Below, in pieces: positions 52,583 to 61,638 of a stretch of DNA of 64,000 bases; positions within the stretch are counted from its first letter, which is position 1; the number at the start of each line of letters is the position of its first letter. Position numbers and translations under genes: made by a program. The notes beneath the pieces were generated by a model, which did not search any database, was not told the origin of the DNA, and worked only from the letters and a program-made list of their open reading frames with translations. This DNA comes from Aliishimia ponticola (GTDB lineage Bacteria > Pseudomonadota > Alphaproteobacteria > Rhodobacterales > Rhodobacteraceae). Where the stretch lies: NCBI RefSeq assembly GCF_004803475.1, contig NZ_SRKY01000003.1, forward strand, positions 599,260 through 663,259. Direction: 5' to 3'.

Positions 52583-53559
52583 TGTGTGGCCTCCGCCTCT
52601 TTGAGAATAATTCGGCCCTTGGTGCGGCCTGCACGGGCGTTGAATGCGACGGCAATCAGGATCGCGCTGCCAGAGATGGCGAGTTGCCAGAAGGGGGAGA
52701 TATTCACGACAGGAAGCGCGTTCTTGACGACGCCAAGGAAGATTGCCCCCAGCACCGCGCCGCCGACAGAGCCGACGCCGCCAGCGATCGAGATACCCCC
52801 GATGACGCAGGCTGCCACGACCTCAAGTTCGAACCCGCCTGCGATATCGACGTAAGCCACCGCAAATCGCGACACCCAAAGGTATCCCGTCAGGCCAGCC
52901 AACGCGCCGGACACAACGAAGGCCCAGAACTGGGTTCTGCCAACGTCGATACCGGTGTAAACGGCAGCATGTGGGTTGCCGCCCACCGCGAAAATGGACC
53001 GTCCAAATTGCGTGCGCGCCATCATGATTCCGAAAAGGATGATCGTGATGATCGCGGCCCATGACAACACGGGCAGTCCCAGCAGCACCATGCGTGGGAA
53101 GTCGGTGAAGGCCGGGGACATCTCGTGAGAGTTCACCCATTTCCCGTCTGAAATCAGGAAGATAATGCCTCGAAAGATGGTCATCGTGCCGAGGGTCACA
53201 ACGATCGGTGGGATCGCCAATTTCCAGACCAGCACCCCGTTGATCGCACCCATGATCGCACCCAGCAGAACCGCAATCGCGATGATCACAGGAATCGGAA
53301 GGCCCGGCATAGCGACGTTGATCATTGCCACCGCCATGCCCGTCAAAGCAAGGTTCGCGGCCACCGACAGATCAATGCAACGGGTCAGGATCACGACCAT
53401 CTGCCCAAGCGCGAGGATGATCAACGGGGCCGTATCGTTGAACACATTGGCCAGATTGGAGGGCGCGACAAAGCCTGCAAAGCGGGAAGAAATCAGAAGG
53501 AGGAGCACCAAGATGGCACCGCCCAAAATCGTTTCGCGTACGGGTATAAAACGGGTCAT
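52579..53559 (-). CDS. rhaP: Rhamnose ABC transporter permease RhaP
   Basis: The 326-residue ribose-type permease has LTRCIDLSVAANLALTGM and the EAA-like GISIAGGVGSVGGAVLGAIFLG loop that contacts the ATPase. About eight to ten helices are predicted. It overlaps rhaT and rhaQ by 4 nt, so the complex is made from a tightly coupled message. Confidence 0.88.
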   Translation of the reverse strand: MTRFIPVRETILGGAILVLLLLISSRFAGFVAPSNLANVFNDTAPLIILALGQMVVILTRCIDLSVAANLALTGMAVAMINVAMPGLPIPVIIAIAVLLGAIMGAINGVLVWKLAIPPIVVTLGTMTIFRGIIFLISDGKWVNSHEMSPAFTDFPRMVLLGLPVLSWAAIITIILFGIMMARTQFGRSIFAVGGNPHAAVYTGIDVGRTQFWAFVVSGALAGLTGYLWVSRFAVAYVDIAGGFELEVVAACVIGGISIAGGVGSVGGAVLGAIFLGVVKNALPVVNISPFWQLAISGSAILIAVAFNARAGRTKGRIILKEAEATQ

Positions 53560-55097
53560 GCCGCTGCTCCATCAGGTGTGATGCCCGCTGCATGGCGCAC
53601 AAGGGTCTCAGGGGACAATTCGTCTTTCGTCAGCTCGGTGGCGATACGTCCGTCACGCATGACGATCACACGATCTGACATGCCGATAATCTCCGGTATT
53701 TCCGAACTGACCATGATGACGGACAGGCCTTGTGCGGCCAACTCAGACATGAATTCATGCACGGCCGCCTTGGATCCGATGTCGATGCCCTTGGTGGGTT
53801 CGTCCAAGATAATCACCTGAGGCTGGGTCGCCAGCCATTTGGCGATGACGACCTTTTGCTGATTGCCGCCTGACAGATTGCCGACGTCCTGGTCAAGTGA
53901 TGCCGCCCGGAGGTCCAGCCGCTGCGAATACTCGCGTGCAAGTTTGAATTCTTCGGCGAGCTTCAGAAACCCACGTCGGGACGTCTTGCTCAAGGACGGC
54001 AAAGTAATGTTCTGGAAGATGGGCAATCCGATGACCGCCCCCTGTTTGCCGCGATCCTCGGGGACATAGACGATCCCGTTGGACACGGCATCTGCCGGAG
54101 AGCGGATCACCTTGATGTCGCCATTGACCCGGCACACGCCCTTGGAGGGTTTCGTGATCCCGAACAGGGCCTGCATAAACTCGGATCGGCCAGCGCCAAC
54201 GAGGCCATAGAAGCCGAGGATTTCGCCCTTGTTGAGGCTGAAGTTGATGTCGGCGAATTCTGTCGGGTGTTCATATCCCACGACTTTCAGAACTTCATCG
54301 CCAATGTCATGGTCACTTTGCGGGAAAATCTGATCCACGGATCGCCCGACCATCATGGTTACAAGATCGCCTTCGGAAATGTCGTCGATCCTGCCATCGC
54401 CAACGAACGCGCCGTCGCGAAACACGGTGTAACGGTCGGCGATGCGGAAGATCTCGTCGAACTTGTGGCTGATGAACAGGATCGCTTTGCCCTGCGATTT
54501 CAGAGCTTCGACCAGTTCATACAGCTCTTCGATTTCTTTGTGTGACAGGGCCGCGGTCGGTTCGTCCATGATGACCACGCGCGCGTCAACGGACAGCGCG
54601 CGGGCAATCGCCACAAGATGTTTGTTGGCAATGCCAAGATCGCGCAATTGGGTGTGTGAACTGAAGGGCGCGCCAATGTCGGCCAGCAGCTTGGCGGCCG
54701 AGCGGTGCATTTGAGCGGTATCAATTAGGCCGAACCGCGTGCGGGGTGCGTGGCCGATGTAGATATTCTCTGCCACGGAAAGCTCATCGAACAGAACAGT
54801 CTCTTGATGGATGGCCGTGATGCCCGCCTTTGCAGCATCATTGGGGGAAGCAAAAGAAATTGGGTCGCCGTCGATGCGGATCGTCCCGCCATTCGGTTGG
54901 TAAATGCCTGTCAGGATCTTGACGGTCGTGGATTTACCGGCGCCGTTCTCACCGACTAGGGCGGTTACTTGGCCGGGGTAAAGATCGAGCTTGACTTCAT
55001 CCAGGGCCTTAACCCCGGGAAATGTCTTGGTGATCATGTCCATCGAGACCATGGGGGACACGTCAGGCGATATGGGGGACGCGGTGCGGGTCGACAT
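53556..55097 (-). CDS. rhaT: Rhamnose ABC transporter ATPase RhaT (two-domain)
   Basis: The 513-residue protein has two fused ATPase domains as in sugar importers of the RbsA class. Domain one has Walker A GENGAGKS, signature-like region near LRDLGIANKHLVAIARAL and Walker B VVIMDEPTAAL. Domain two has the degenerate Walker A GLVGAGRSEF, signature NLSGGNQQKVVIAKWL and Walker B VIILDEPTKGID. It energises L-rhamnose uptake by RhaPQ. It is 80 nt after rhaS, with a hairpin between them. Confidence 0.92.
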   Translation of the reverse strand: MSTRTASPISPDVSPMVSMDMITKTFPGVKALDEVKLDLYPGQVTALVGENGAGKSTTVKILTGIYQPNGGTIRIDGDPISFASPNDAAKAGITAIHQETVLFDELSVAENIYIGHAPRTRFGLIDTAQMHRSAAKLLADIGAPFSSHTQLRDLGIANKHLVAIARALSVDARVVIMDEPTAALSHKEIEELYELVEALKSQGKAILFISHKFDEIFRIADRYTVFRDGAFVGDGRIDDISEGDLVTMMVGRSVDQIFPQSDHDIGDEVLKVVGYEHPTEFADINFSLNKGEILGFYGLVGAGRSEFMQALFGITKPSKGVCRVNGDIKVIRSPADAVSNGIVYVPEDRGKQGAVIGLPIFQNITLPSLSKTSRRGFLKLAEEFKLAREYSQRLDLRAASLDQDVGNLSGGNQQKVVIAKWLATQPQVIILDEPTKGIDIGSKAAVHEFMSELAAQGLSVIMVSSEIPEIIGMSDRVIVMRDGRIATELTKDELSPETLVRHAAGITPDGAAA

Positions 55098-55138
55098 GCC
55101 GATACTCTCTCAGGATAAGGGATTGGGGTAATTCGGCC

Positions 55139-55157
55139 CGGCGCACGTACAGCGCCG
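55139..55157 (-). terminator. Intercistronic hairpin between rhaS and rhaT
   Basis: CGGCGC pairs with GCGCCG across a 7-nt loop, and outer TTCGG can pair with CCGAA, just after the rhaS stop codon. As after the TRAP dctP gene, no U tract follows; it may keep binding-protein mRNA more abundant than the rest. Confidence 0.5.
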
Positions 55158-55177
55158 AACCGAACCAGGGAGACAAC

Positions 55178-56173
55178 TTAGAAGATCGACTTGAACTGAT
55201 CGATGTTGCTGGCGTCGTAGACAAAGGGATCGGCCATGGCGCCTTCATTGTTTTCATCCAGCGTAAGGTTGCCCATGCGGCCCATCGGGATTTCCGCGCC
55301 GGGGGCGGCTTCGACACCGTTCTGGCTCAGCTCATAGGCCAGCATGGTCGCAGAATAGCCCAGATCGATCGGGTTCCAGATCGCAAAGGACTTGGAGGCA
55401 CCGGACTCAATTGCACCGGCCATTTCAGAAGGTAGGCCAAGGCCCGTCACATTCACTTGACCGACTTTGCCAGCGTCCACAACGGCCTGAGCTGCGGCCA
55501 CGATACCAACGGATGTCGGCGCGATGATCGCATCAAGATCGGGGTAAGACTGCATCAGGCCTGTGGCCTCGCGGTAGGATTTGTCGGCAAGGTCATCGCC
55601 GTACACCGTCGCCACAACGTCGATGCCGGGGTAGTCGCCCATCACTTTGTTCATTTCTTCCATCCAGATGTTCTGGTTGGTTGATGTTGTCGTCGCAGAT
55701 AGCAAAGCCACTTCGCCACCATCTGGCAGGTGATCTGCGGCCAATTTGATGATCATATTACCAATCAACGCATTGGAGGACGGATTCAGGTGCAACTGGC
55801 GTCCTTCGGGGGCAACGCCGGAGTCCCAGCTGATCACCGTGATGCCGCGCTGCATGGCACGCTGCAGGGCGGGAACCAATGCGTCGGTGTCGTTTGCGGA
55901 AATCGCAATTGCGTCGACCTGCTGTGCGATCAGCGCATTGATCACTTCGATCTGACCTTCTGCGGTGGTGTCGGTTGGACCTGTATAAATGATCTCGACA
56001 TTGCCAAGTTCAGCGGCGGCCTCTTCAGCGCCTTCTGCAGCAGCTTCAAAGAACCCGATGCCGAGAGCTTTGACGACAATCGCAATGCGCACATCGTCTT
56101 GTGCGAACGCTGGCGTGGCGATCATCGCGGCGGCCATTGCAGCGGATGCTGCCAGTTTCTTCAGTACACTCAT
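55178..56173 (-). CDS. rhaS: Rhamnose-binding periplasmic protein RhaS
   Basis: The 331-residue protein has a signal peptide (MSVLKKLAASAAMAAAMIAT to AFAQD) and a ribose-binding-type fold: IAIVVKALGIGFFEAAAEGA, the VDAIAISANDTDALVPAL hinge segment, ITVISWDSGVAPEGRQL and DAIIAPTSVGIVAAAQAV. It matches rhizobial RhaS, the L-rhamnose receptor of the RhaSTPQ importer. It is the second gene of the operon, 25 nt after rhaR. Confidence 0.93.
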   Translation of the reverse strand: MSVLKKLAASAAMAAAMIATPAFAQDDVRIAIVVKALGIGFFEAAAEGAEEAAAELGNVEIIYTGPTDTTAEGQIEVINALIAQQVDAIAISANDTDALVPALQRAMQRGITVISWDSGVAPEGRQLHLNPSSNALIGNMIIKLAADHLPDGGEVALLSATTTSTNQNIWMEEMNKVMGDYPGIDVVATVYGDDLADKSYREATGLMQSYPDLDAIIAPTSVGIVAAAQAVVDAGKVGQVNVTGLGLPSEMAGAIESGASKSFAIWNPIDLGYSATMLAYELSQNGVEAAPGAEIPMGRMGNLTLDENNEGAMADPFVYDASNIDQFKSIF

Positions 56174-56198
56174 GGTTTCCTCCCTGGAGTGGTTGCGG

Positions 56199-57011
56199 TC
56201 AGGCTGGCAGTGTTGCCACCCCCTCTTTCTGCGCAGCGCCCGAGGGCACCACGATCAGTGTCACATCCGCCGTTTCCAACATGGTCGCCGTGCGGTCATC
56301 GATCTTGTCGTCGGTGATGATTGTGTCGATCCGCTCAAGTGGGCACAGCACAAGGCTGGAGCGTTGTTCAAATTTGGTGCTGTCCACCAGAACGATGAGT
56401 TCCTCGGCTTGGCCTATCAGCTTTTGCTCGGCCTGGATCAGCAAAGGATCGCCTTCCATAAGGCCTAGCGGACCGATGCCCTGCGCGCCCATGAACATCC
56501 GCTTGGCGTAGAAGTTGCGGGTCACGTCATTGTCAAACGGCGACAGGATGATGTTTTGTTCGCGGTAAATAATTCCGCCGGACAACATCACCGTATTTTG
56601 GGTGTTCTTCAGCAGATGTTCGGCGATCGGGAACGAATTGGTAAAGACCTGCATCCGGCGCGATGCAAGTGGGTGGACCATCTGGAATGTCGTGGTTCCA
56701 CCGTTGATGATTATTGGCTCACCATCTTCACATAGTTCGACAGCGGCGGCGGCAATCGCCTGCTTTTCTGCACTGTTTAGCGTCTCGTTGACGGAAAATG
56801 GGCGCCCTGCGAGGCCCACAAATGGGGTCGTTGTCAGCGCTTCCGCGCCACCACGCACCCGGCGCAGCAGCTTTTTCTCATCCAGGGTATTGATGTCACG
56901 CCGCACTGTCGCTTCCGACGCGCCAGTCAATGCACACAGGTCAACGACGGTCACAAGGGATCGATCTTGAACGGCGGATAGGATGACTCTGTGGCGATCT
57001 TTTTCGTGCAT
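56199..57011 (-). CDS. rhaR: DeoR-family regulator RhaR
   Basis: The 270-residue DeoR-family repressor has the N-terminal helix-turn-helix HEKDRHRVILSAVQDRS to LTGASEATVRRDINTLDEKKLLRRVRGGA and a sensor domain with IIINGGTTTFQM and VDSTKFEQRSSLVL. The start at 57011 follows AAAGGGACACCCC; the longer frame to 57068 runs into the operator. It heads the rhaRSTPQUK operon. The large dyad between it and rhaD is its likely binding region for controlling both operons. Confidence 0.92.
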   Translation of the reverse strand: MHEKDRHRVILSAVQDRSLVTVVDLCALTGASEATVRRDINTLDEKKLLRRVRGGAEALTTTPFVGLAGRPFSVNETLNSAEKQAIAAAAVELCEDGEPIIINGGTTTFQMVHPLASRRMQVFTNSFPIAEHLLKNTQNTVMLSGGIIYREQNIILSPFDNDVTRNFYAKRMFMGAQGIGPLGLMEGDPLLIQAEQKLIGQAEELIVLVDSTKFEQRSSLVLCPLERIDTIITDDKIDDRTATMLETADVTLIVVPSGAAQKEGVATLPA

Positions 57012-57059
57012 GGGGTGTCCCTTTGATTGCTCTGAACGTGCGGCGAATCGCGACAGTTT

Positions 57060-57130
57060 GTCAATCATTATTTGTCATTTTCAATCATTCCGCACCGCAG
57101 CATGATTGTTTATGACTGAAAATGATTGAC
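57060..57130. promoter_or_regulatory. Large dyad between rhaR and rhaD, candidate RhaR operators
   Basis: Two 29-nt arms (57060-57088 and 57102-57130) are inverted copies matching at 23 positions around a 13-nt centre. Each arm holds GTCAATCATT, a central GTCAT and CAATCAT, so the region offers several direct and inverted CAATCAT/GTCAT half-sites, as usual for DeoR repressors. It is placed over the divergent promoters. Confidence 0.8.
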
Positions 57131-57198
57131 TTGCCCGCCGCCTGCCGTCACGTTGATTTCGAATAGTTAGTCCTAACCCGCCGTCCACGGAGACACAC

Positions 57199-59301
57199 AT
57201 GACATCTTCCAAGAATAGCCAACATCTTGAAAACAAATGGGATGCCGCCCACGCCAGCAAGATGAGCGAGCCGGAGAAACTGCTGTACCGTTCAAATTTG
57301 CTGGGGTCTGACAAGAGAATCACCAATTACGGCGGCGGCAATACCTCTGCGAAGGTGATGCAAGATGATCCGCTGACGGGTAATGCGACTGAGGTGCTGT
57401 GGGTCAAAGGATCGGGCGGGGACGTGGGTTCGATCAAAATGGACGGGTTCTCGACACTTTACATGGACAAGCTGAACGCGCTCAGAGGGCTGTATCGCGG
57501 GGTCGAGTTCGAGGACGAGATGGTCGCGTATTTGCCCCACTGCACTTTCAACCTGAACCCGCGTGCGGCGTCAATTGATACGCCGCTTCACGCATATGTG
57601 CCCGCAAAACACGTGGATCACATGCACCCCGATGCGATCATCGCGATTGCGGCAGCCAAAGACAGTAAAGCACTGACGCAACAAATCTTCGGTGACAGCA
57701 TCGGCTGGCTGCCCTGGAAGAAACCAGGCTACGAATTGGGCCTTTGGCTGTCCGACTTCTGTGAAAAGAACCCAGAGGCCAAAGGCGTCGTCCTTGAAAG
57801 CCATGGGTTGTTCACCTGGGCGGATGACGCAAAGGACTGCTATGAGCTGACGCTGGACGTCATTCAGACAGCGATGGATTGGTTCGCCAAGAAAACCGCT
57901 GGCAAGGATGCGTTCGGCGGGGCGGTTCACTCCAGCCTCGATGCGGATTCACGCCGCGCGACCGCCGCGCGCCTGATGCCTGCCATCCGTGGATATGTGT
58001 CTGGCCAACAGCATATGGTCGGCCATTTCACCGACAGCGATGCGGTGCTGGAATTCGTCAACGCCAAGGACATGGAGCGGCTTGCCGCCTTGGGCACATC
58101 CTGCCCCGATCACTTCCTGCGTACGAAGATCTGCCCATTGGTGGTCGATTTTGATCCTGCAAAGCCGAACGTAGATGCCACTATCGCTGGCCTAGATGAG
58201 GCTATCGCTGAATATCGCGTCGCCTATCAGGCCTATTATGATCGCTGCAAACACGACGACAGCCCTGCCATCCGCGACCCCAACGCGGTGGTTTACCTGA
58301 TCCCGGGCGTTGGCATGATCACCTTTGCCAAAGACAAGGCGACAGCCCGCATTTCAGGCGAATTCTACGTCAACGCTATCAACGTGATGCGCGGTGCGGA
58401 CGCGGTGTCTGAATATCAGGGCCTGCCCGAACAAGAAGCCTTCGACATCGAATACTGGCTTCTGGAAGAGGCCAAACTGCAACGCATGCCCGCGCCGAAA
58501 TCGATGGCTGGGCGCGTGGCCTTGGTCACTGGCGGCGCGGGTGGAATTGGGGCCGCCACGGCAGACCGTTATTTGCGCGAGGGCGCCTGCGTCATGCTGG
58601 CCGACATTGATGATGCAGCCCTTGCTGAAACCCTCGAAGGTCTCAGCACGAAATACTCCGCAGACGTTGTGCGCACCGTGAACATGAACGTCACCGATGA
58701 GTCCGCTGTCGCATCTGCCTACAGTGAAATCGCCGCAGAGTTTGGCGGCGTGGACATCCTTGTCTCCAACGCAGGTATCGCAAGTTCGGCACCCATTGAA
58801 GACACCAGTCTTGATCTGTGGAACAAGAACATGTCGATCCTGTCCACCGGCTATTTCCTTGTGAGCCGCGAGGCCTTCAAGCTGTTCAAGGTTCAAGACA
58901 TGGGCGGCGCGGTGGTCTTCGTCGCCTCCAAGAACGGCCTCGCGGCCTCGCCCAACGCCTCTGCCTATTGCACGGCGAAAGCCTCTGAAATTCACCTCGC
59001 CCGTTGTCTGGCTCTTGAGGGCGCTCCGATGGGCGTGCGTGTGAACGTTGTGAACCCTGATGCGGTGTTGAAGGGGTCCAAGATCTGGCAGGGCGAGTGG
59101 CTTGACCAGAGGGCCGGCACCTACGGCACTGACAAGGACGGGTTGGAGGAAATGTATCGCGATCGCTCAATGTTGAAACGCTCCGTTCTGCCTGAAGACA
59201 TCGCGGAGGCGGCCTATTTCCTTGCGTCCGACCTGTCGGCCAAATCCACGGGCAACATCATCAACGTTGACGCCGGCAATAAAGAAGCGTTCACGCGCTA
59301 A
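57199..59301 (+). CDS. rhaD: Bifunctional rhamnulose-1-phosphate aldolase/short-chain dehydrogenase RhaD
   Basis: The 700-residue protein fuses an N-terminal class II aldolase domain (about 20-400, zinc histidines in KHVDHMHPDAIIAIAA and GVVLESHGLFTW) with a C-terminal short-chain dehydrogenase (about 433-700, VTGGAGGIGAATADRYL, NAGIASSAP, catalytic YCTAK). The aldolase cleaves L-rhamnulose 1-phosphate to DHAP and L-lactaldehyde; the dehydrogenase oxidises the lactaldehyde. This fusion is characteristic of the rhizobial-type pathway. It heads the rhaDI operon, divergent from rhaR. Confidence 0.93.
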   Translation: MTSSKNSQHLENKWDAAHASKMSEPEKLLYRSNLLGSDKRITNYGGGNTSAKVMQDDPLTGNATEVLWVKGSGGDVGSIKMDGFSTLYMDKLNALRGLYRGVEFEDEMVAYLPHCTFNLNPRAASIDTPLHAYVPAKHVDHMHPDAIIAIAAAKDSKALTQQIFGDSIGWLPWKKPGYELGLWLSDFCEKNPEAKGVVLESHGLFTWADDAKDCYELTLDVIQTAMDWFAKKTAGKDAFGGAVHSSLDADSRRATAARLMPAIRGYVSGQQHMVGHFTDSDAVLEFVNAKDMERLAALGTSCPDHFLRTKICPLVVDFDPAKPNVDATIAGLDEAIAEYRVAYQAYYDRCKHDDSPAIRDPNAVVYLIPGVGMITFAKDKATARISGEFYVNAINVMRGADAVSEYQGLPEQEAFDIEYWLLEEAKLQRMPAPKSMAGRVALVTGGAGGIGAATADRYLREGACVMLADIDDAALAETLEGLSTKYSADVVRTVNMNVTDESAVASAYSEIAAEFGGVDILVSNAGIASSAPIEDTSLDLWNKNMSILSTGYFLVSREAFKLFKVQDMGGAVVFVASKNGLAASPNASAYCTAKASEIHLARCLALEGAPMGVRVNVVNPDAVLKGSKIWQGEWLDQRAGTYGTDKDGLEEMYRDRSMLKRSVLPEDIAEAAYFLASDLSAKSTGNIINVDAGNKEAFTR

Positions 59302-59322
59302 GCGTCCGAGGGGGGACACAAC

Positions 59323-60561
59323 ATGAGCTATGACAGCGCGAAAGCCGCCTTTGCAGATTTGGGCGTAGATACCGAAGCAGCACTAAACCGGCTGGCTGAC
59401 ATCCCGATCTCTATGCACTGCTGGCAAGGGGACGACGTCGTCGGGTTCGAGCAAAAAACCGGTAGTTCCGGCGGCGGCATTCAAGCCACGGGCAACCACC
59501 CAGGCCGCGCCCGCACTCCCGACGAGCTTCGCGCGGACCTAGAGTTTTCCTATTCGATGATTCCCGGCAAGCACCGGCTCAACCTGCATGCTTGTTACCT
59601 TGATACCGACCAGAACCCTGACAGGGACGAGATTGAATTCAGCCATTTCGCCCCTTGGGTCGATTGGGCGAAAGATCAGGGCCTTGGCCTCGATTTCAAT
59701 CCGACCTTCTTTGCCCATGCCAAGGCCGACGACAATCTGACACTCAGCCATCCAGATCAGGGCATTCGCGATTTCTGGATCGAACACGGCAAACGCTCAC
59801 GCGATATCGCGGCGCAAATGGGGGCCGCGCTTGGCACCCCATGTGTCAACAACATCTGGGTGCCCGACGGCTACAAAGACACGCCCGTAGACCGCATGGC
59901 GCCACGCCAACGGCTGGAAAATTCGCTCGACGCGATGATGGCCACCCCGCAGGATAAGGCGCAAGTGCTCGATGCTGTCGAAAGCAAGCTGTTCGGCATC
60001 GGCGTTGAAGCCTGCACTGTCGGCAGCCACGAATTCTACATGGGCTATGCGATCCGCAAGGGCACCTTGCTGTGCCTCGACATGGGGCATTTCCACCCGA
60101 CCGAAAACGTCGCCGACAAACTCAGCTCGGTTGCCTTGTCGGTCGACGAAATCCTGCTCCATGTCAGCCGCCCAATGCGATGGGACAGCGACCATGTGAT
60201 CTTGCTGGATGACGCGATCCTTCAGATGGCGCAAGAACTGGTGAGCGCGGACCTGCTGGGGCGAACCCATATCGGGCTTGATTTCTTTGATGCCACGATC
60301 AGCCGCACGGCGGCATGGGTCATCGGCACACGTAACATGCAAAAGGCACTGCTGCGTGCGCTGCTGGCCCCTTGGGGTGGGCTTAAGTCAGCGGAAAACA
60401 ACCTCGACTACACGTCCCGCCTGGTTGTTACCGAAGAGATCAAGGACTTGCCATACGCAACAGTCTGGGCGGAGTTCTGCGACCGGATGGGCGTCGCTTC
60501 CGGCCAAGCTCTTGTCTCGGACCTTCACCGATACCAAGCCAGCGTCGCTGGCCGCGGTTGA
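59323..60561 (+). CDS. rhaI: L-rhamnose isomerase RhaI
   Basis: The 412-residue TIM-barrel enzyme is of the RhaI type (L-rhamnose catabolism isomerase, Pseudomonas/Rhizobium family). Visible motifs are NLHACYLDTDQN, GLDFNPTFFAHAKADD, the metal site EACTVGSHEFYMGYAI and LCLDMGHFHPTENVADKLS, and HIGLDFFDATISRTAAW. It converts L-rhamnose to L-rhamnulose for RhaK. It lies 21 nt after rhaD, completing the pathway. Confidence 0.94.
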   Translation: MSYDSAKAAFADLGVDTEAALNRLADIPISMHCWQGDDVVGFEQKTGSSGGGIQATGNHPGRARTPDELRADLEFSYSMIPGKHRLNLHACYLDTDQNPDRDEIEFSHFAPWVDWAKDQGLGLDFNPTFFAHAKADDNLTLSHPDQGIRDFWIEHGKRSRDIAAQMGAALGTPCVNNIWVPDGYKDTPVDRMAPRQRLENSLDAMMATPQDKAQVLDAVESKLFGIGVEACTVGSHEFYMGYAIRKGTLLCLDMGHFHPTENVADKLSSVALSVDEILLHVSRPMRWDSDHVILLDDAILQMAQELVSADLLGRTHIGLDFFDATISRTAAWVIGTRNMQKALLRALLAPWGGLKSAENNLDYTSRLVVTEEIKDLPYATVWAEFCDRMGVASGQALVSDLHRYQASVAGRG

Positions 60562-60930
60562 GCATGCTGCCCTGCAGAGCTACCGCCAAATCCGAACAGC
60601 ACTAAACGAATGATCGGTTTGGCGATTTAAGCTGTAAAGCAGCGCTCAGGGCGCTGCACCAGCAAGCACTTGTTGCGTCAACAATGGCTGCAGTTGCACA
60701 GGTCAGCTTTGTTCGCGTCCTGATCCTTGAGTGTGTCGTTTCCGCTGCGGTCTGCATGAATGGCCGGTCTTCCTGCTGCGCGGCGGCACGCTATTTCTCG
60801 CTCATGCAGAATTTCCTGCGCTGCGAGCGCACGCAGCAGGAAAACCGAATTTACAGAATGGGCTCATTCATGCTGTTCGCCGCGCCCGCGCACCAAACCG
60901 AGACTGAAACCTGAGGTCAAGGTCGGCTGA
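60562..60930. other. Gene-free stretch after rhaI with a hairpin
   Basis: At 60639-60657 a 7-bp stem GCAGCGC/GCGCTGC with a 5-nt loop may help end rhaDI transcription, although no U tract follows. The remaining bases contain short open frames without ribosome binding sites. I see no gene. Confidence 0.45.
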
Positions 60931-61467
60931 GTGGACGGAGCTGCCTTTCGAAGAATCCGATACCGGCTTCTAAATTCTAATCTTGAGAGAGCGAGAGAAC
61001 CATTGGAAATTGTAGGACGAGCAAACGAGCCGTGGGATGCATTGTTTATTTTCCACTTTCTTTCAGCTGAGACGGACGAAGCAATTGCTGAGCGGCTCCA
61101 AAAATTAGTCGCGCGTGAAGCCGCCACAGGCCTTGATTTCAATGCCGTGGTGACAGCAGGCAAGACAAAGGCGCCGTGTAGGATACTGGGCCGTTTTCTT
61201 GAACATAATGAATGCCATGCGCTTCTCTCCGCTTGGAACGATCCTGACGGAAGACTTCCATTTATGTGCTACACACCCAACCATGGGATCGCGACTGTCA
61301 GGAATGGGCGCTTGGACTGGTGGGCACTCATTTGCTTCCAATGTGCCAATGCTCACTGGTCGGGTCCACTCGCAATTGGAAGCGGCGGCCGTCTACTGGA
61401 ACCGAAGAGCGCATTGCAAAAGCACTTGATAGATCTTTTGCCTGAACGCCCGTTCCCCATACGCTAA
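60931..61467 (+). CDS. Protein of unknown function, 178 aa
   Basis: A GTG at 60931 opens a 178-residue frame whose composition looks protein-like (WDALFIFHFLSAETDEAIAE, ATGLDFNAVVTAGK, a Cys- and Trp-rich end with DWWALICFQCANAHW). I recognise no family. GC is lower than in the core. The start is uncertain because GAGAGAGCGAGAG, a better ribosome binding site, lies about 50 nt inside. It may be a recently acquired gene. Confidence 0.5.
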   Translation: MDGAAFRRIRYRLLNSNLERAREPLEIVGRANEPWDALFIFHFLSAETDEAIAERLQKLVAREAATGLDFNAVVTAGKTKAPCRILGRFLEHNECHALLSAWNDPDGRLPFMCYTPNHGIATVRNGRLDWWALICFQCANAHWSGPLAIGSGGRLLEPKSALQKHLIDLLPERPFPIR

Positions 61468-61638
61468 GGAAGGGCCGTCCTAAACAGGTTGGGGTGCTTG
61501 AGCGCAATGGATGCTGCGCAACGTTTAACGGCGTCAGAGAGCCCTCTTCGACCGACGCGGCACTTCACATGAGTTACTGCTTTGGTAAGGTAAAACCAAC
61601 ATAGGCCAAGAAAAACCGGCACTGAAATAAGGATGATG

